Below are positions 25,019-34,929 of a stretch of 64,000 bases of DNA, piece after piece; within the stretch, counting starts at the first letter, position 1, and every line of letters begins with the position of its first letter. The position numbers and the translations under genes are program-made. The stretch is from Histoplasma ohiense (lineage: Eukaryota; Ascomycota; Eurotiomycetes; Onygenales; Ajellomycetaceae), in the NCBI GenBank assembly GCA_017607445.1, contig JAEVHH010000007.1, positions 248,001-312,000 of the forward strand, given 5' to 3'. The notes below the pieces were generated by a model. It ran no database searches and was not told where the DNA came from. It saw nothing but the letters and a program-made list of their open reading frames with translations.

Positions 25019-27000
25019 CATCTGTTATTCAAGTCATCAAATGATATATCTTGTTCTCAGCAGAACAGAGCATCTGCAAGAATGTTCTCTACTTCAGATT
25101 GATAATGAATTCTGAATGAAAAACAGCTAAGAAACAATAATCAATGCATATATTTCTTGATGAGCTTATGAGTGATTGTGAAGTACTCTAGATTCTTATG
25201 ATCAGTGACAATCTCAAATCTCTCAACACTTATAAGTTTGAACTTTTATTCTTCAAGATATTGTATGATTGCTAGAAGCTTCTTGTCATAGATCTTATAG
25301 TTGCATTCAACAGACAATATTTTTTTCAAAATGAAGACACAAAATTGTAGAATATTTTCATTATTGTATTGTATTAGTGTCTCATCTACTATATAATCTG
25401 AGATGTCTGTTTCAAAAATTGTATGCTTATCTGAATTGAATGATTGCAGCATTGAAATGTTTGTGAATATACACTTCAGCTTTTTGAATACTGTGTCTGC
25501 TTCATCAGTTCATTGAAATATGATGTCTTTCTGAGTCAGATTCATCAGTGATTGTATGATATCAGAGAAGTCTTTGATGAATCTTTGATAGAAGTTGATG
25601 AATCTTAGAAAGCTTCTAGTCTCTTTTACTGAGACTGATATCTCTCAATTGAGAATTGCTTTCATCTTCTTAGAATTCATGCATACATCTTTCTCAGCTT
25701 CAATGATGAATTCTAGATAGATTGTAGACTTGATCTCAAAGTTGTATTTGTCAATGTCTACTTGCAGTTCAGCTTTTTGTAGATGGTCAAGCACTTGTTG
25801 TATATACTTACAATATTCAGTGAACAATTTATCAATGAAGATTAAAATATCATTCATATACACTGAGACAATCTCATTGAGCAGATCTTATAGAGCTCAG
25901 TTAATGTATTTCTGAAATGTATTTGAAGCATTTGCTAATTCAAAAAGAGTCACTGTTCATTTGTATAATCCATAATGTGTATGAAAGACAGTTAGTCATT
26001 CATCATCTTCATTAATTCTTATCTTGTAGAAGACTGCAGAGATGTCAAGTTTTGTAAATCATTTTGTTTTTTCTATTCATTCAAGTATTTCATTGATGAG
26101 TGAGAGAGAATATCAGTTCTTCTGCATAATTTTATTGAGTTTTCAATAGTTGATACAGAATCATAAGTCTTCTTCTGATTTCTTCACAAACAGTACAGAT
26201 ACTGCAGTGAATGAGTTGCTAATATAAATAAAGTCTTTGTCTAGTAATCTGTTGAGTGTTTTTTGTAGAATGAGAAGTTTATTATGTGATATGCTGTAGA
26301 GAGAACCTCAGAGCAGTTGCAGATTTTTATCTTCTTTTTTAATAAACTTGATTGTATGATCTATATCAGATTCTCAATAAGAGGGAAGCTTTTCAGCTTC
26401 TTTCTTATTGAACACATCTGCAAAGTTTTTGTATGATTTGAGTAGTTTCTTACACAGTTTTTTGAGATCTTTGAGTTCTAACTTTTCTAATGCTTTTTTG
26501 ATATCTGTCATACTAGCAGCAAACACTTGAACATTCTTCTTCTTATGCACTTGATGAATTAGTAGTTTGTATACTTCTGCTGATATCTGAGTGAGATCAG
26601 CAGTTCTATCAACATTCTTCTTATAAACACAGTCATTTTCTGAGAAAATAAGACAGTGGTTGTATATATTCAACAAGGCTTCAAATTCTGTGAGTTATGA
26701 TAGACTGAGTATTAGATTGTATTCAAGGTCTTGTATTTTATATACATATATATTCTTTTTCTCATATTCTTCTACATTGATATTAAATCTTACCATGTTG
26801 TAGAAGGTGGATCCTCTGAGGCTGTCAAATTCACTGAGTTTATACAATTTGAAAAAGAGAATATGCTGAAGCTTATGCTTCTTGATCAGCTGGATGTCTA
26901 TAAGAGTGTAGTGAAGAAAACCACTGTCTATTATTGCTCATATATTGACTAAGCTATTTACAATGATAGAGAATATAATTGTGTCTGCTTGTATCTTCTG
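25019..27000 (-). pseudogene. pol 5' part (protease, RT, RNase H), element A2
   Basis: Minus-strand counterpart of A1 pol. RNase H is at 25246-25452 (FETDISDYIVDETLIQY), RT at 25645-25863 (MYMNDILIFIDK), the spacer at 26374-26676 (MLNIYNHCLIFSENDC) and protease near 26900 (IIDSGFLHYTLI, catalytic DSG intact). All are in one frame with TGA breaks. The rest of pol continues beyond A1 at 18928-17603. Confidence 0.82.
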
Positions 27001-28061
27001 CTCAAATCTTCAGCTAGCTTTCTGCTTCTTGAACTCTCATCTATATTTTAGAGTGAGAGCTCTTCTTTTCCCTGTTCTTATCTGTTCACAGACAACACAG
27101 CATTCACACATGTGAGGGGTTTACTCAGAGTGATTGCATTTGAACATTGATTCACAAAGTGCTCTGATTTGTTGCAGTATATGCAGACTTCTCTGATGAT
27201 TTGATCAGCAGTGTTCTTCTCTGAGACATTGAAGACTCTCAGATGACTTGCATTTACATGTGAAATTCAGTTCATTGATTCTGATTCAGAGATGAGAGAC
27301 ACTGCAGAGTAGTTTGAGACATACATATTTATTTAATGAAATTCTCTACAATTTTGAAGTATGTGGAACTGAGACAGATCATTGTTCAACAGATGAAAAT
27401 CAGTACAAAATTTGCTGTATATTAAGAGTTTCAGATACTCTACACTTCAGTTATACAACTGAAAGTTCAAATTCTTGAATAATATATTGATTTTGACAGT
27501 GTCATCTCAGTCTTACTCATCTGCTTCTAAAAGTTTGCAATCAAATTCAGAAAGATAAATTGTCAACACAACATTCATCTGATGAGTCTGATTAAATCAG
27601 TTCAATGCCTTGACTTGAAGTGTAGAATCAAGAAAGAGAGAGTCAAGTTGTCAGAAGACTAACTCTGATATATACTGATGATTCTAACAATAACTCATTC
27701 AGAGTTGAAATTTTGCTAACACATCATCATTCAATCTGCTATGAATATACCACATTTGATTAGATAGCAAGTCTATTGCTCATTCATCAATGTTCAATTT
27801 GATGTTTACTTTTGACTTTCACATAAGATAGAGTGCTAGATCTCTCTCATATTTGTTATGAATTGAAAGCTTCTCTCTTGAGAGCTTTTCATAAGACACA
27901 GATGTAGAAGAAACAGTGAATACAGAAATACTCATCTCAGCAAATTATCATTGCAATTTAATCATCTGTAATATCTGCTGCTGAAGAATGCTTCATAGAT
28001 CTAAGTTATCATCCACTGTGTTCAGATGCAGCAGATGTTTGTAGAATTGTTCATAGTTCAT
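27000..28061 (-). pseudogene. gag, element A2
   Basis: Starts at Met 28061 (MNYEQFYKHLLHLN), core LALYLM and WYIHSRLNDDVLAKFQL, zinc knuckle near 27160 (CIYCNKSEHFVNQC, intact CCHC). Same length and order as A1 gag; broken by TGA codons. Confidence 0.8.
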
Positions 28062-28440
28062 TTCAATGTCTAAGAACATGTAATAATAATAAAAAAAAGA
28101 AAAGAAATACTTGTAGACATTTGATTCTCTCACAGACACTATTTACAGTGTTGCAGCACTAAGCTTTGTCAAACTTCTTTGTGAACACTATTCACAATGT
28201 TACAGTTTGTAGACACTTGAGCCTTGTAGAACACAGTTGATTGTGTCTCAGATATTTAGATATGACAGTCTATATAACTAACAATAGAGACACTTGAACT
28301 CATGAGAAATCTCTTATAATGACTAGACACTCAGATCTGTAAACAACACATTCAGATGTAAGAACTGATAACAACACACTCAGATATAAGAACTAATAAT
28401 AAAACACTCAGATTTTAAACACAGAAGAATCAATTCATAA

Positions 28441-28911
28441 TGTAATGAATGTACTTCAATTAACAATTTGATACTATTCTAATTACAGATTATGAATTGA
28501 TTAAGAAAAGAAAGAGAAAAGAAATCAGAAGAAAAGATCATACAAAAAAAGTTCTTATAGAGAAAAGTTCAGAGTGAAAAAATATCAGAAGTCACTTCAC
28601 AGTGAAATGCAGAGCAGAAGAACATTAAAAGATATGTGTAAGAATTATTAGAAACTACACAAGCACAAAGTATGAGACAGAGAAATCATTGAGAGCTATA
28701 TGAAAGAATTGTTAGAGACTGCATGAGTATAAAACACAGAGCAAGAGAACATTAGAAGCTACACAGAAGAATTGTTAGAAACTATACAAACACAGAGTAC
28801 AGAGTGAAGAAACATCAAGAATTACATAAAATCACAACAGTCAGAAACAAGCAGATGTAGAAGAGAAGTTGATTGTGTAAGTTAATTATTAATAGATACT
28901 AACTCATCACA
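28441..28911 (-). repeat. LTR-A, 5' LTR of A2
   Basis: 471 bp from TGTAATGAATGTAC to AACTCATCACA on the plus strand; strongly CG-depleted and one tandem unit shorter than the A1 LTRs. The next 26 bp (28912-28937) are unassigned. Confidence 0.85.
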
Positions 28912-28937
28912 TTGAGCTTTCTGTGAATCTCTCTATT

Positions 28938-29398
28938 TGTAACAGACATACTTCGATTAACGATCTAGCACTATTCTAAATACAGATTATGAATTGATTA
29001 AGAAAAGAAAGAGAAAAGAGATCAGAAGAAAAGGTCATACAAAGAAGATTTTTATAGAGAGAAGATCAGAGCAGAAGAATATCAGAAGCCACTTCACAGT
29101 GAAGTATAGAACAGAATATGAAGTAAAAGAACATTGAAAGTTACACAAAAGAATCATTAGAACTACACAAGCACAGAGTGTAAGATAGAAGAGATTATAC
29201 AGAAGAATTGTTAGAGACTACACAAATATGAAATACAATAACAGAGATGAGTAGATGTATGCAAATATGAAGTATGAGACAGAAGAGATTGATTGCATAA
29301 ATTAACTACTAATGAATATTAATTCATCATATTATTCCTCTCTACTGAGGTGAGTGATGATTTGTAGATGTTGAGGGTGGTGGTATTCTTCAAGACAG
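28938..29398 (-). mobile_element. Element A3 remnant: 3' LTR and last 60 bp of pol
   Basis: LTR-A at 28938-29331 (394 bp, TGTAACAGACATAC to TTCATCATA). It continues into the chromodomain-end sequence known from A5 (34916 onward) and A1 (24418-24484 in antisense). Cut at 29398 by the terminal inverted repeat of D1. Confidence 0.8.
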
Positions 29399-30957
29399 TA
29401 GACTGACTGTGTGACCATGCATGGAACTGGGACTAAATATTTCTTCAGTTCCATTATCAAATTTCTTAGTTCTGGTCTCATATAGTGTTTATTAAATTAG
29501 TCACTTTACACTGTTTATATTATAAATCTAGTCCTAGATCATGTTCTTCTTATAAATTTCTGATTCTGGTCCCATTTGATCCCATTTTAACAAAATGGGA
29601 CCAAATGGGACCATGATTTACCCTATATAGATGATATAATGCTATGAGTGTTATCAAAAATCATTACCTATCAAAAGAAGTTTAGTGTATTTATGCTCTA
29701 GTTCTATTTTGAACTAGTAATGATAGTGATAGATAGATTCACTGCAGTAGATAGGTTGGCAGCGATAGATTGGCAGCAATAGATTGGCAGCGATAGATAG
29801 GTTGGCAGTGGTAGGTTGGTTGGCAGCAATAGATAGATTCGCCGCGGTAGATAGGTTGGCAGCGATAGATTAGCAGCGATAGATTAGCAGCGATAGATTA
29901 GCAGTGATAGATTAGCAGCAATAGATTAGCAGTGATAGATAGATTGGCAGCAGCAATAGATTAGCAGCGATAGATTAGCAGCGATAGATTAGCAGCAATA
30001 GATAGATTGGCAGCAGCAATAGATTAGCAGCGATAGATTAGCAGCGATAGATTAGCAGCAATAGATAGATTGACAGTGATAGATAGGTTGGCAGCGATAG
30101 ATTAGCAGTGATAGATAGCTTAGTAGTGAGGGATAGCTTAGCAGCGAGGGATAGCTTAGCAGTGAGGGATAGCTTAGCAGCGAGGGATAGATTGGCAGCG
30201 GCGATAGTTTGGCAGCGATAGATAGGTTGGCAGCGATAGCTTAGCAGCGAGGGATAGCTTAGCAGCGAGGGATAGATTGGCAGCAGCGATAGGTTGGCAG
30301 CGATAGATAGGTTGGCAGCGATAGCTTAGCAGCGAGGGATAGCTTAGCAGCGAGGGATAGCTTAGCAGTGAGGGATAGCTTAGCAGCGAGGGATAGCTTA
30401 GCAGCGAGGGATAGATTGGCAGCGGCGATAGGTTGGCAGCGATAGATAGGTTGGCAGCGAGGGATAGCTTAGCAGCGAGGGATAGATTGGCAGCGGCGAT
30501 AGGTTGGCAGCGATAGATAGGTTGGCAGCGATAGCTTAGCAGTGAGGGATAGCTTGCAGCAATAGATAGGTTGGCAGCGGCGATAGCTTAGCAGCGAGGG
30601 ATAGCTTAGCAGCAATAGATAGGTTGACAGCACTAGATAGGGGTGATATCTCCACCAATCATATCATCAGATTGATATCTAAGATATGTATTATATAATC
30701 ATCAGAACAGGACCAAACCTCAGTCAAAATCATAGTCAGTTCCAGATCATGTTCTTATTTTTGATAGTCAGTCACTTTACATGAAATATCAAGATTTATT
30801 AGTTCCATTTCACCCATGTTCTAATAATTCTAGTTACTTTACACTCCCATTCTGATCCTGGTTCCACTGAAAATCACGCCAAGAAATGGACTGGGACCAA
30901 ACCAAACCAAACCAAATATGAAATTCATGGTCCCACTGGTCAGCCTAGACCAGTCTA
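29399..30957. mobile_element. Non-autonomous hAT element D1
   Basis: 1559 bp with hAT-type ends: TAGACTGACTGTGTGACC at left and, in reverse complement, TAGACTGGTCTAGGCTGACC at right. About 300 bp at each end match the ends of the autonomous D2 in the opposite orientation. The GGGACCAAA-rich and TCACTTTACA-containing subterminal blocks recur in both. No transposase; the interior is a minisatellite. The 8-bp flanks (CAAGACAG and CATATACA) do not match, so one side was rearranged after insertion. Confidence 0.8.
29740..30640. repeat. Minisatellite filling D1
   Basis: About 900 bp of interleaved 14-18-bp variants: GATAGATTAGCAGC, GATAGATAGGTTGGCAGC and GAGGGATAGCTTAGCAGC. Variants form higher-order blocks (runs of one type alternate, and 60-100-bp blocks recur). 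CG sites (GCAGCG) survive, in contrast with neighbouring elements. Confidence 0.92.
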
Positions 30958-31766
30958 CATATACAATCTATTCAGTTTGAAACTTCAGTTTAATTATATT
31001 ATTGAAAACTTACACTTGGCACAGAATGCAATAAAAGGTATTTTCTTCAATGGGAAAATAGAATTCACAAGGCTGTTGTAAACAAAAGTACTGTACACTT
31101 CAATTTTCCTCACAAACACCCCATCTTCTATTAGGACCAATCACACATCTCTGACAATGAGGGTTATCTATCAGGCAATCTATATGTACCCGACATATAT
31201 ACTCAGCACAGATGTCAGAACGGGCAAATTGAAAACCATGATTATGTTGATACTTATAGACTGTATTAGATAAAAGGCTATTTTTATTAGTTCTAAAATT
31301 CTACACATCATTAGTATATGTTTTCAACACTTTATTATATATATTTCTATAATCAATAGTGTATATTATATTATATTTTAACAAAACATTTGTTGATAAT
31401 GTTTTTTATCAATTGCTAAGATTGAAAAAGAAAAATATATCACTTACTTTACTCTCCTGGGAAAATGCAGTAATACAATTCAAAATTGACATGATTAATA
31501 GATTAATCCCAATTTGTTTCATTATAAGTTAAAGAATAGACTAGATTTAAGATACTATTAACGGTATATTAATATATAAATAAACTACTTTCATTATAGC
31601 AAACTCATGGGGGAAAAAGCAATTGATATGTAATGCGCACGCCTTAAATAGATACGTAGCTAAACCAAATTGGTAAAGCCACAGTGGCTCATATACAGAT
31701 GGGCGTACGGCACAATTAAAATTATTCAGTTCCTTTTAAGAGAGGTATGGATTTCATTGACAGCAG
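30958..31766. other. Unassigned AT-rich interval, less mutated
   Basis: No ORF or repeat recognised. Base composition is AT-rich, but CG and CC/GG dinucleotides are present (for example CACACCCC near 31110 and GCGCACGCC near 31636). It may be old intergenic DNA rather than a decayed element. Confidence 0.5.
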
Positions 31767-31934
31767 AGTCTATAAGCGAGTCGGTCATATAAGTGAGTCA
31801 TCTTGTACTGCTCTATCAAATTTGTATGTAGAGATATCTATATTTGTTATATTTGTTTCAGAAGTATCTCTACATTCAAATTTGAGAGAGCAGTACAAGA
31901 TGACTCTCTTATTTGACAGACTTGCTTATAGACT
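31767..31934. repeat. 168-bp inverted-repeat (foldback/MITE-like) element
   Basis: Two arms of about 70 bp are near-perfect reverse complements: the left begins AGTCTATAAGCGAGTC and the right ends GACTTGCTTATAGACT. They are separated by about 25-30 bp around TTTGTTATATTTGTTTC. A transcript would fold into a long hairpin. The short plus-strand ORF here is only a by-product of the arms. Confidence 0.85.
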
Positions 31935-32129
31935 ACATTAATAAAATTAACTAGTGTGTTAAATCTCAAATACAATAAATGCATAAGGTTATAGTTGAAT
32001 GTAGTTTATAGAAACTGAATATATCTATGTAGTTAATGAGATGCAAGCTTGATTGATTATGCTGGTATACCTCGGTGTTTTCGTTAGAGCCACTTTAATA
32101 TTTTAGTGGCATTCTAGCTTCATTTTAGA
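31935..32129. other. Unassigned interval with a small hairpin
   Basis: No gene. Contains GCCACTTTAATATTTTAGTGGC-type dyad symmetry near 32090-32111 (arms GCCACT and AGTGGC), possibly an end of another short element. Confidence 0.35.
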
Positions 32130-32400
32130 TTATTATTATTTATTATTCTTCCATTATACTCAGCGCTTATGACGAGTCCTTGTGTGATGTTAAATACAGG
32201 CAAGAGTTGGTTATACCGGAGAATATAACAAGAACATAGGAAAATTAATGAAAGACAGGATTTGATACATGCAATACAGATTTCCAGCCCAGAAAAATAA
32301 GCTAAATCAGGTAGTAGATCCGCCCGAAGGTACCTCCACGCACCTTGAGTCCCCACGCCAAGGCGCTACCTGGTGGCCGAATGGGTAGCCATCGGGGTTC
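32130..32400 (-). mobile_element. Unmutated 3' end of a LINE or LINE-tailed SINE
   Basis: Read on the minus strand it ends in the same tail as LINE copies 1 and 2 (GGAAGAATAATAAATAATAAT) and shares TTCTGGGCTG, TTGCATG and TGTCTTT with their 3' UTRs (16855-16905). Upstream (32290-32400) it is GC-rich and not shared with them. On the plus strand 32362-32384 it contains TGGCCGAATGGG, matching the pol III A-box consensus, but no matching B box is seen, so a SINE origin is only a possibility. Confidence 0.55.
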
Positions 32401-32596
32401 TTCATTTTAGAGGTTATATGTGGCATTTCTCGTGTTGAGTGTGTTTTTCATTATTACAGAGGACTCTACCAAAAGTATTGCGCCGGCAAAAAGACAACTA
32501 GACAGCACTATAAACCTTGGTGGAAATTCACACTGTATTTTATACTGAATGTTCAGTTCTTGATTGTTCCATTGTATGATTCTATTCTCATCCACT

Positions 32597-32742
32597 GCCA
32601 TTCAATATGTAATCTATCTGCCTATCAATTCAATCTGGCTTTCATTTAACATGTAATCCATCTGTCAATCTATCTTTCATTCAATGTGTAATCTGCCTGC
32701 CAATCTGGCTCTCATTTAACATGGTATCCACCTGCCACCCAC
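32597..32742. repeat. Short tandem array, ~38-40-bp unit
   Basis: About four degenerate units of the type CATTTAACATGTAATCC, ATCTGCC, ATCTGGCTTT. Between 32401 and 32596 a 64-codon minus-strand frame has no recognised homology; from 32743 to 32920 nothing is recognised. Confidence 0.6.
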
Positions 32743-32920
32743 CACATAGCCAGATGAGTATTCTATTAGAGTTAACTCTAACTCTAAAATGAGATTCTGG
32801 AGATGAAAATTGAGGGGAAAAAAAAGAAATCAATTTCATAAAAATAGAGTGTGGAGTGATCTGAAGCTAAATAAATGTAATTATTTATTGAAACGAAGGG
32901 GTGCTTTTTAGCTAGACTGG

Positions 32921-33127
32921 TGTGACGGGTTAGCACCCGTTAGCAATTAACTTACGCAACCAACTCCTGTCATTGCGACCTCGCGTAGCCCTCAATGATT
33001 CTTCCGCCCCACGCTCTGCGCTCGCGTAGTTTCTAACGATTCTTCCGCGTAGCTCTTAACATTCTTCCGCTCCGCGCTCCACTGTGGAGTGGCCTCTGAT
33101 ATTATTCTGCCCTGAACTTCCTTCTAT
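32921..33127 (+). repeat. LTR-A fragment with ancestral, CG-rich sequence
   Basis: TGTGACGGGTTAGCACCCG onward: the first ~210 bp of LTR-A with CG sites intact (GCGACCTCGCGTAGCC, CCGCTCCGCGCTCC). It is a useful unmutated reference for the family. Flanked by the inverted octamers ACGAAGGG (32893-32900) and CCCTTCGT (33128-33135). From 33136 to 33347 nothing is recognised apart from possible piggyBac 5' flank. Confidence 0.8.
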
Positions 33128-33347
33128 CCCTTCGTCTGGCCGCCAGGCACAATTAGCGCAATACAATTAGTGTAATAACTAAGCTGTTAGTTTAGAAGTA
33201 CCAACCAATAATTTCTCATACTAAATTTCATGTGATCTGATTTGTTGATACAAGATCCACTATTTCATATTTTCTGCTTGACACATTCTGCAACCTTGGA
33301 ACCTTCTCATCATAATTTATCCACTCTGTCCACTCTGGGATAGCAAT

Positions 33348-34521
33348 ATGAATTCTACAGGTGATTTCCAATTCTTCAATGCTTCTTTCAATCAGATTGA
33401 CTAATATTTTTTATTAGATAGTATAAAAACAGATGTAAAGCAAAAACAATCTCTCAGTTCACTTTTGACATTCATTCCACCTCTAGAGAGTATTAAATTC
33501 AATTCTATGCAATCTCTACAGCAGCCTCTGACAATCAATCTATCCAATATCAATTCAACAAATTCATATGCTCTATTCTCTCTCTATATCTCAGAGATTG
33601 ATATTCAGAATATTATCTGTTCCACCAATGTCTATGCAGAGATTCAGATTTCAAAGTCTTCAGTCATCAATTCTTGAAATTGGCAGTCAACTACTTCTGC
33701 AGAAATCAAGGTATTTCTTGGACAGATTATCTATATGAGGGTACATAGATCTCCAGCAATTGAGGATTATTGGAATAAGAATGATACTCAGAGACCACTT
33801 CATCCATCAAGATTTCACATTGGACAAAAGCAATTTGAGCAGATTAAGAGATATATTCATATATTCAATCCTCACAAATCAGAATCCTTCTATTCTTCCT
33901 TTATACAGAAGCTAGAGTCTTTATACTCCAACTTTCATACAGCATATCAGAAATACTACAATTCAGATTCAAATCTCTCCATTGATGAGATGATGATTTG
34001 ATTTTTTGGACAATTCAAATACACAGTTAAAATGCCTCAGAAACCAATCAAGCAGAGATATAAGGTCTTTGAGCTAGGAGAACAGAGCTATCTTTGGACC
34101 TTTTCCATGTCTCATGATAATCTCCGCATAAGCACAATGTTCCGGACTCCAGGATTAACCAAGACTGGATCTCTTGTGGTGGAATTGATCGAACGGTTGC
34201 CTGTATTCTTGCAGCACCCCAACCAGCAGCAGAGCTCCGAGCAGCAGAGCTCCGAGCAGCAGAGCTCCGAGCAGCAGCACCCCGATCAGCAGCACCCTGA
34301 TCAGCAGCACTCCAATCAGCAGCACCCCGATCAGCAGCAGAGCTCCAAGCAACATCTAGAGTTGAATAACAGTAAAGAGGTTGCTGGCTACTCAATTTAT
34401 ATGGACAACTACTTCACCTCTATTGCTCTATTCTATTATCTTTGAAAGCAAGGAATTGGAGCCTGTGGAACCACTCATTCTGCCAATCTATCACCTCTTC
34501 TACAAGAACTGAAAAGCTCTG
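33348..34521 (+). pseudogene. piggyBac-type DDE transposase, split by element A5
   Basis: Cut-and-paste transposase. One frame from Met 33348, with stops at about 33393 (TAA), 33675, 34000 and 34443 (TGA). The piggyBac core is visible: MRVHRSPAIEDYWNKN, HIGQKQFEQIKRYIHIFNP, the first catalytic Asp region LSIDEMMI followed by FFGQFKYTVKMPQKPIKQ, and the second region YSIYMDNYFTS. Between these catalytic segments lies a Gln-rich 5-residue tandem insertion (34211-34350). The C-terminal third is interrupted by A5 at 34522 and resumes for 10 bp at 46126-46135 before B2. The family usually has about 500-600 residues; about 390 codons remain. Confidence 0.82.
34211..34350 (+). repeat. 15-bp coding minisatellite inside piggyBac transposase
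   Basis: About eight units of CAGCAGAGCTCCGAG or CAGCACCCCGATCAG, encoding QQSSE and QQHPD pentapeptides. In frame and CG-retaining. It sits between the first and second catalytic segments of the transposase. Confidence 0.9.
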
Positions 34522-34915
34522 TGTAACGGGCGTACTTCAATTAACGATTTGATACTATCCTAATTACAGATTATGAATTGATTAAGGAAAGAAAGAGAAA
34601 AGAGATCAGAAGAAAAGGTTGTATGAAGGGGGTTTTTATAGAGAGAAGATCAGAGTGAAAGAATATCAGAAGCCACTTCACAGTGGAGCACAGAGCAGAG
34701 TACAGAGTGAAAGAACATTGAGAGTTACACAGAAAAATCATTAGAACTACATAAATGTGAAGTGTGAGACAGAAGAGATTACACAGAAGAATCATTAGAG
34801 ACTATACAAGTATGAAGTGCAATAACAGAGATGAGTAGATGTATGTGAGTGTGGAATATGAGACAGAAAAGATTGATTGTGTAAGTTAACTACTAACAGA
34901 TGCTAATCCATCACA
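34522..34915 (-). repeat. LTR-A, 3' LTR of A5
   Basis: 394 bp, TGTAACGGGCGTAC to CTAATCCATCACA on the plus strand; carries fewer of the ~65-bp internal units than A1. Confidence 0.9.
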
Positions 34916-34929
34916 TTATCCCTCTCTAT

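Larger units (their letters stand above)
17603..28911 (-). mobile_element. Ty3/gypsy chromovirus A2, host of two nested insertions
   Basis: A minus-oriented A element. Its 5' LTR is at 28441-28911, gag at about 27000-28061 and pol from about 27000 downwards; the 3' end was lost at 17603, where LTR-B3 begins. Pol is split by element A1 (18934-25018) and by a solo LTR-B (18452-18722). The pol sequence reads straight across both when compared with A5 at 36290-36520. Confidence 0.85.

Noticed and set aside
26731..26952. Plus-strand ORF beginning MYFIYIYILFLIFFY, membrane-like
   Set aside because: Shadow of the A2 protease region on the other strand; the same shadow appears opposite A1 at 20961-21182.
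29740..30640. CRISPR array
   Set aside because: Units are contiguous 14-18-bp variants without unique spacers, in a eukaryotic transposon context.
32362..32390. tRNA gene
   Set aside because: Only an A-box-like match; no acceptor stem, anticodon arm or B box could be drawn.
34048..34395. Minus-strand Ala/Ser/Asp-rich or Leu/Val-rich ORFs
   Set aside because: Frames produced by the 15-bp repeat inside the piggyBac gene; the plus frame matches the transposase on both sides.
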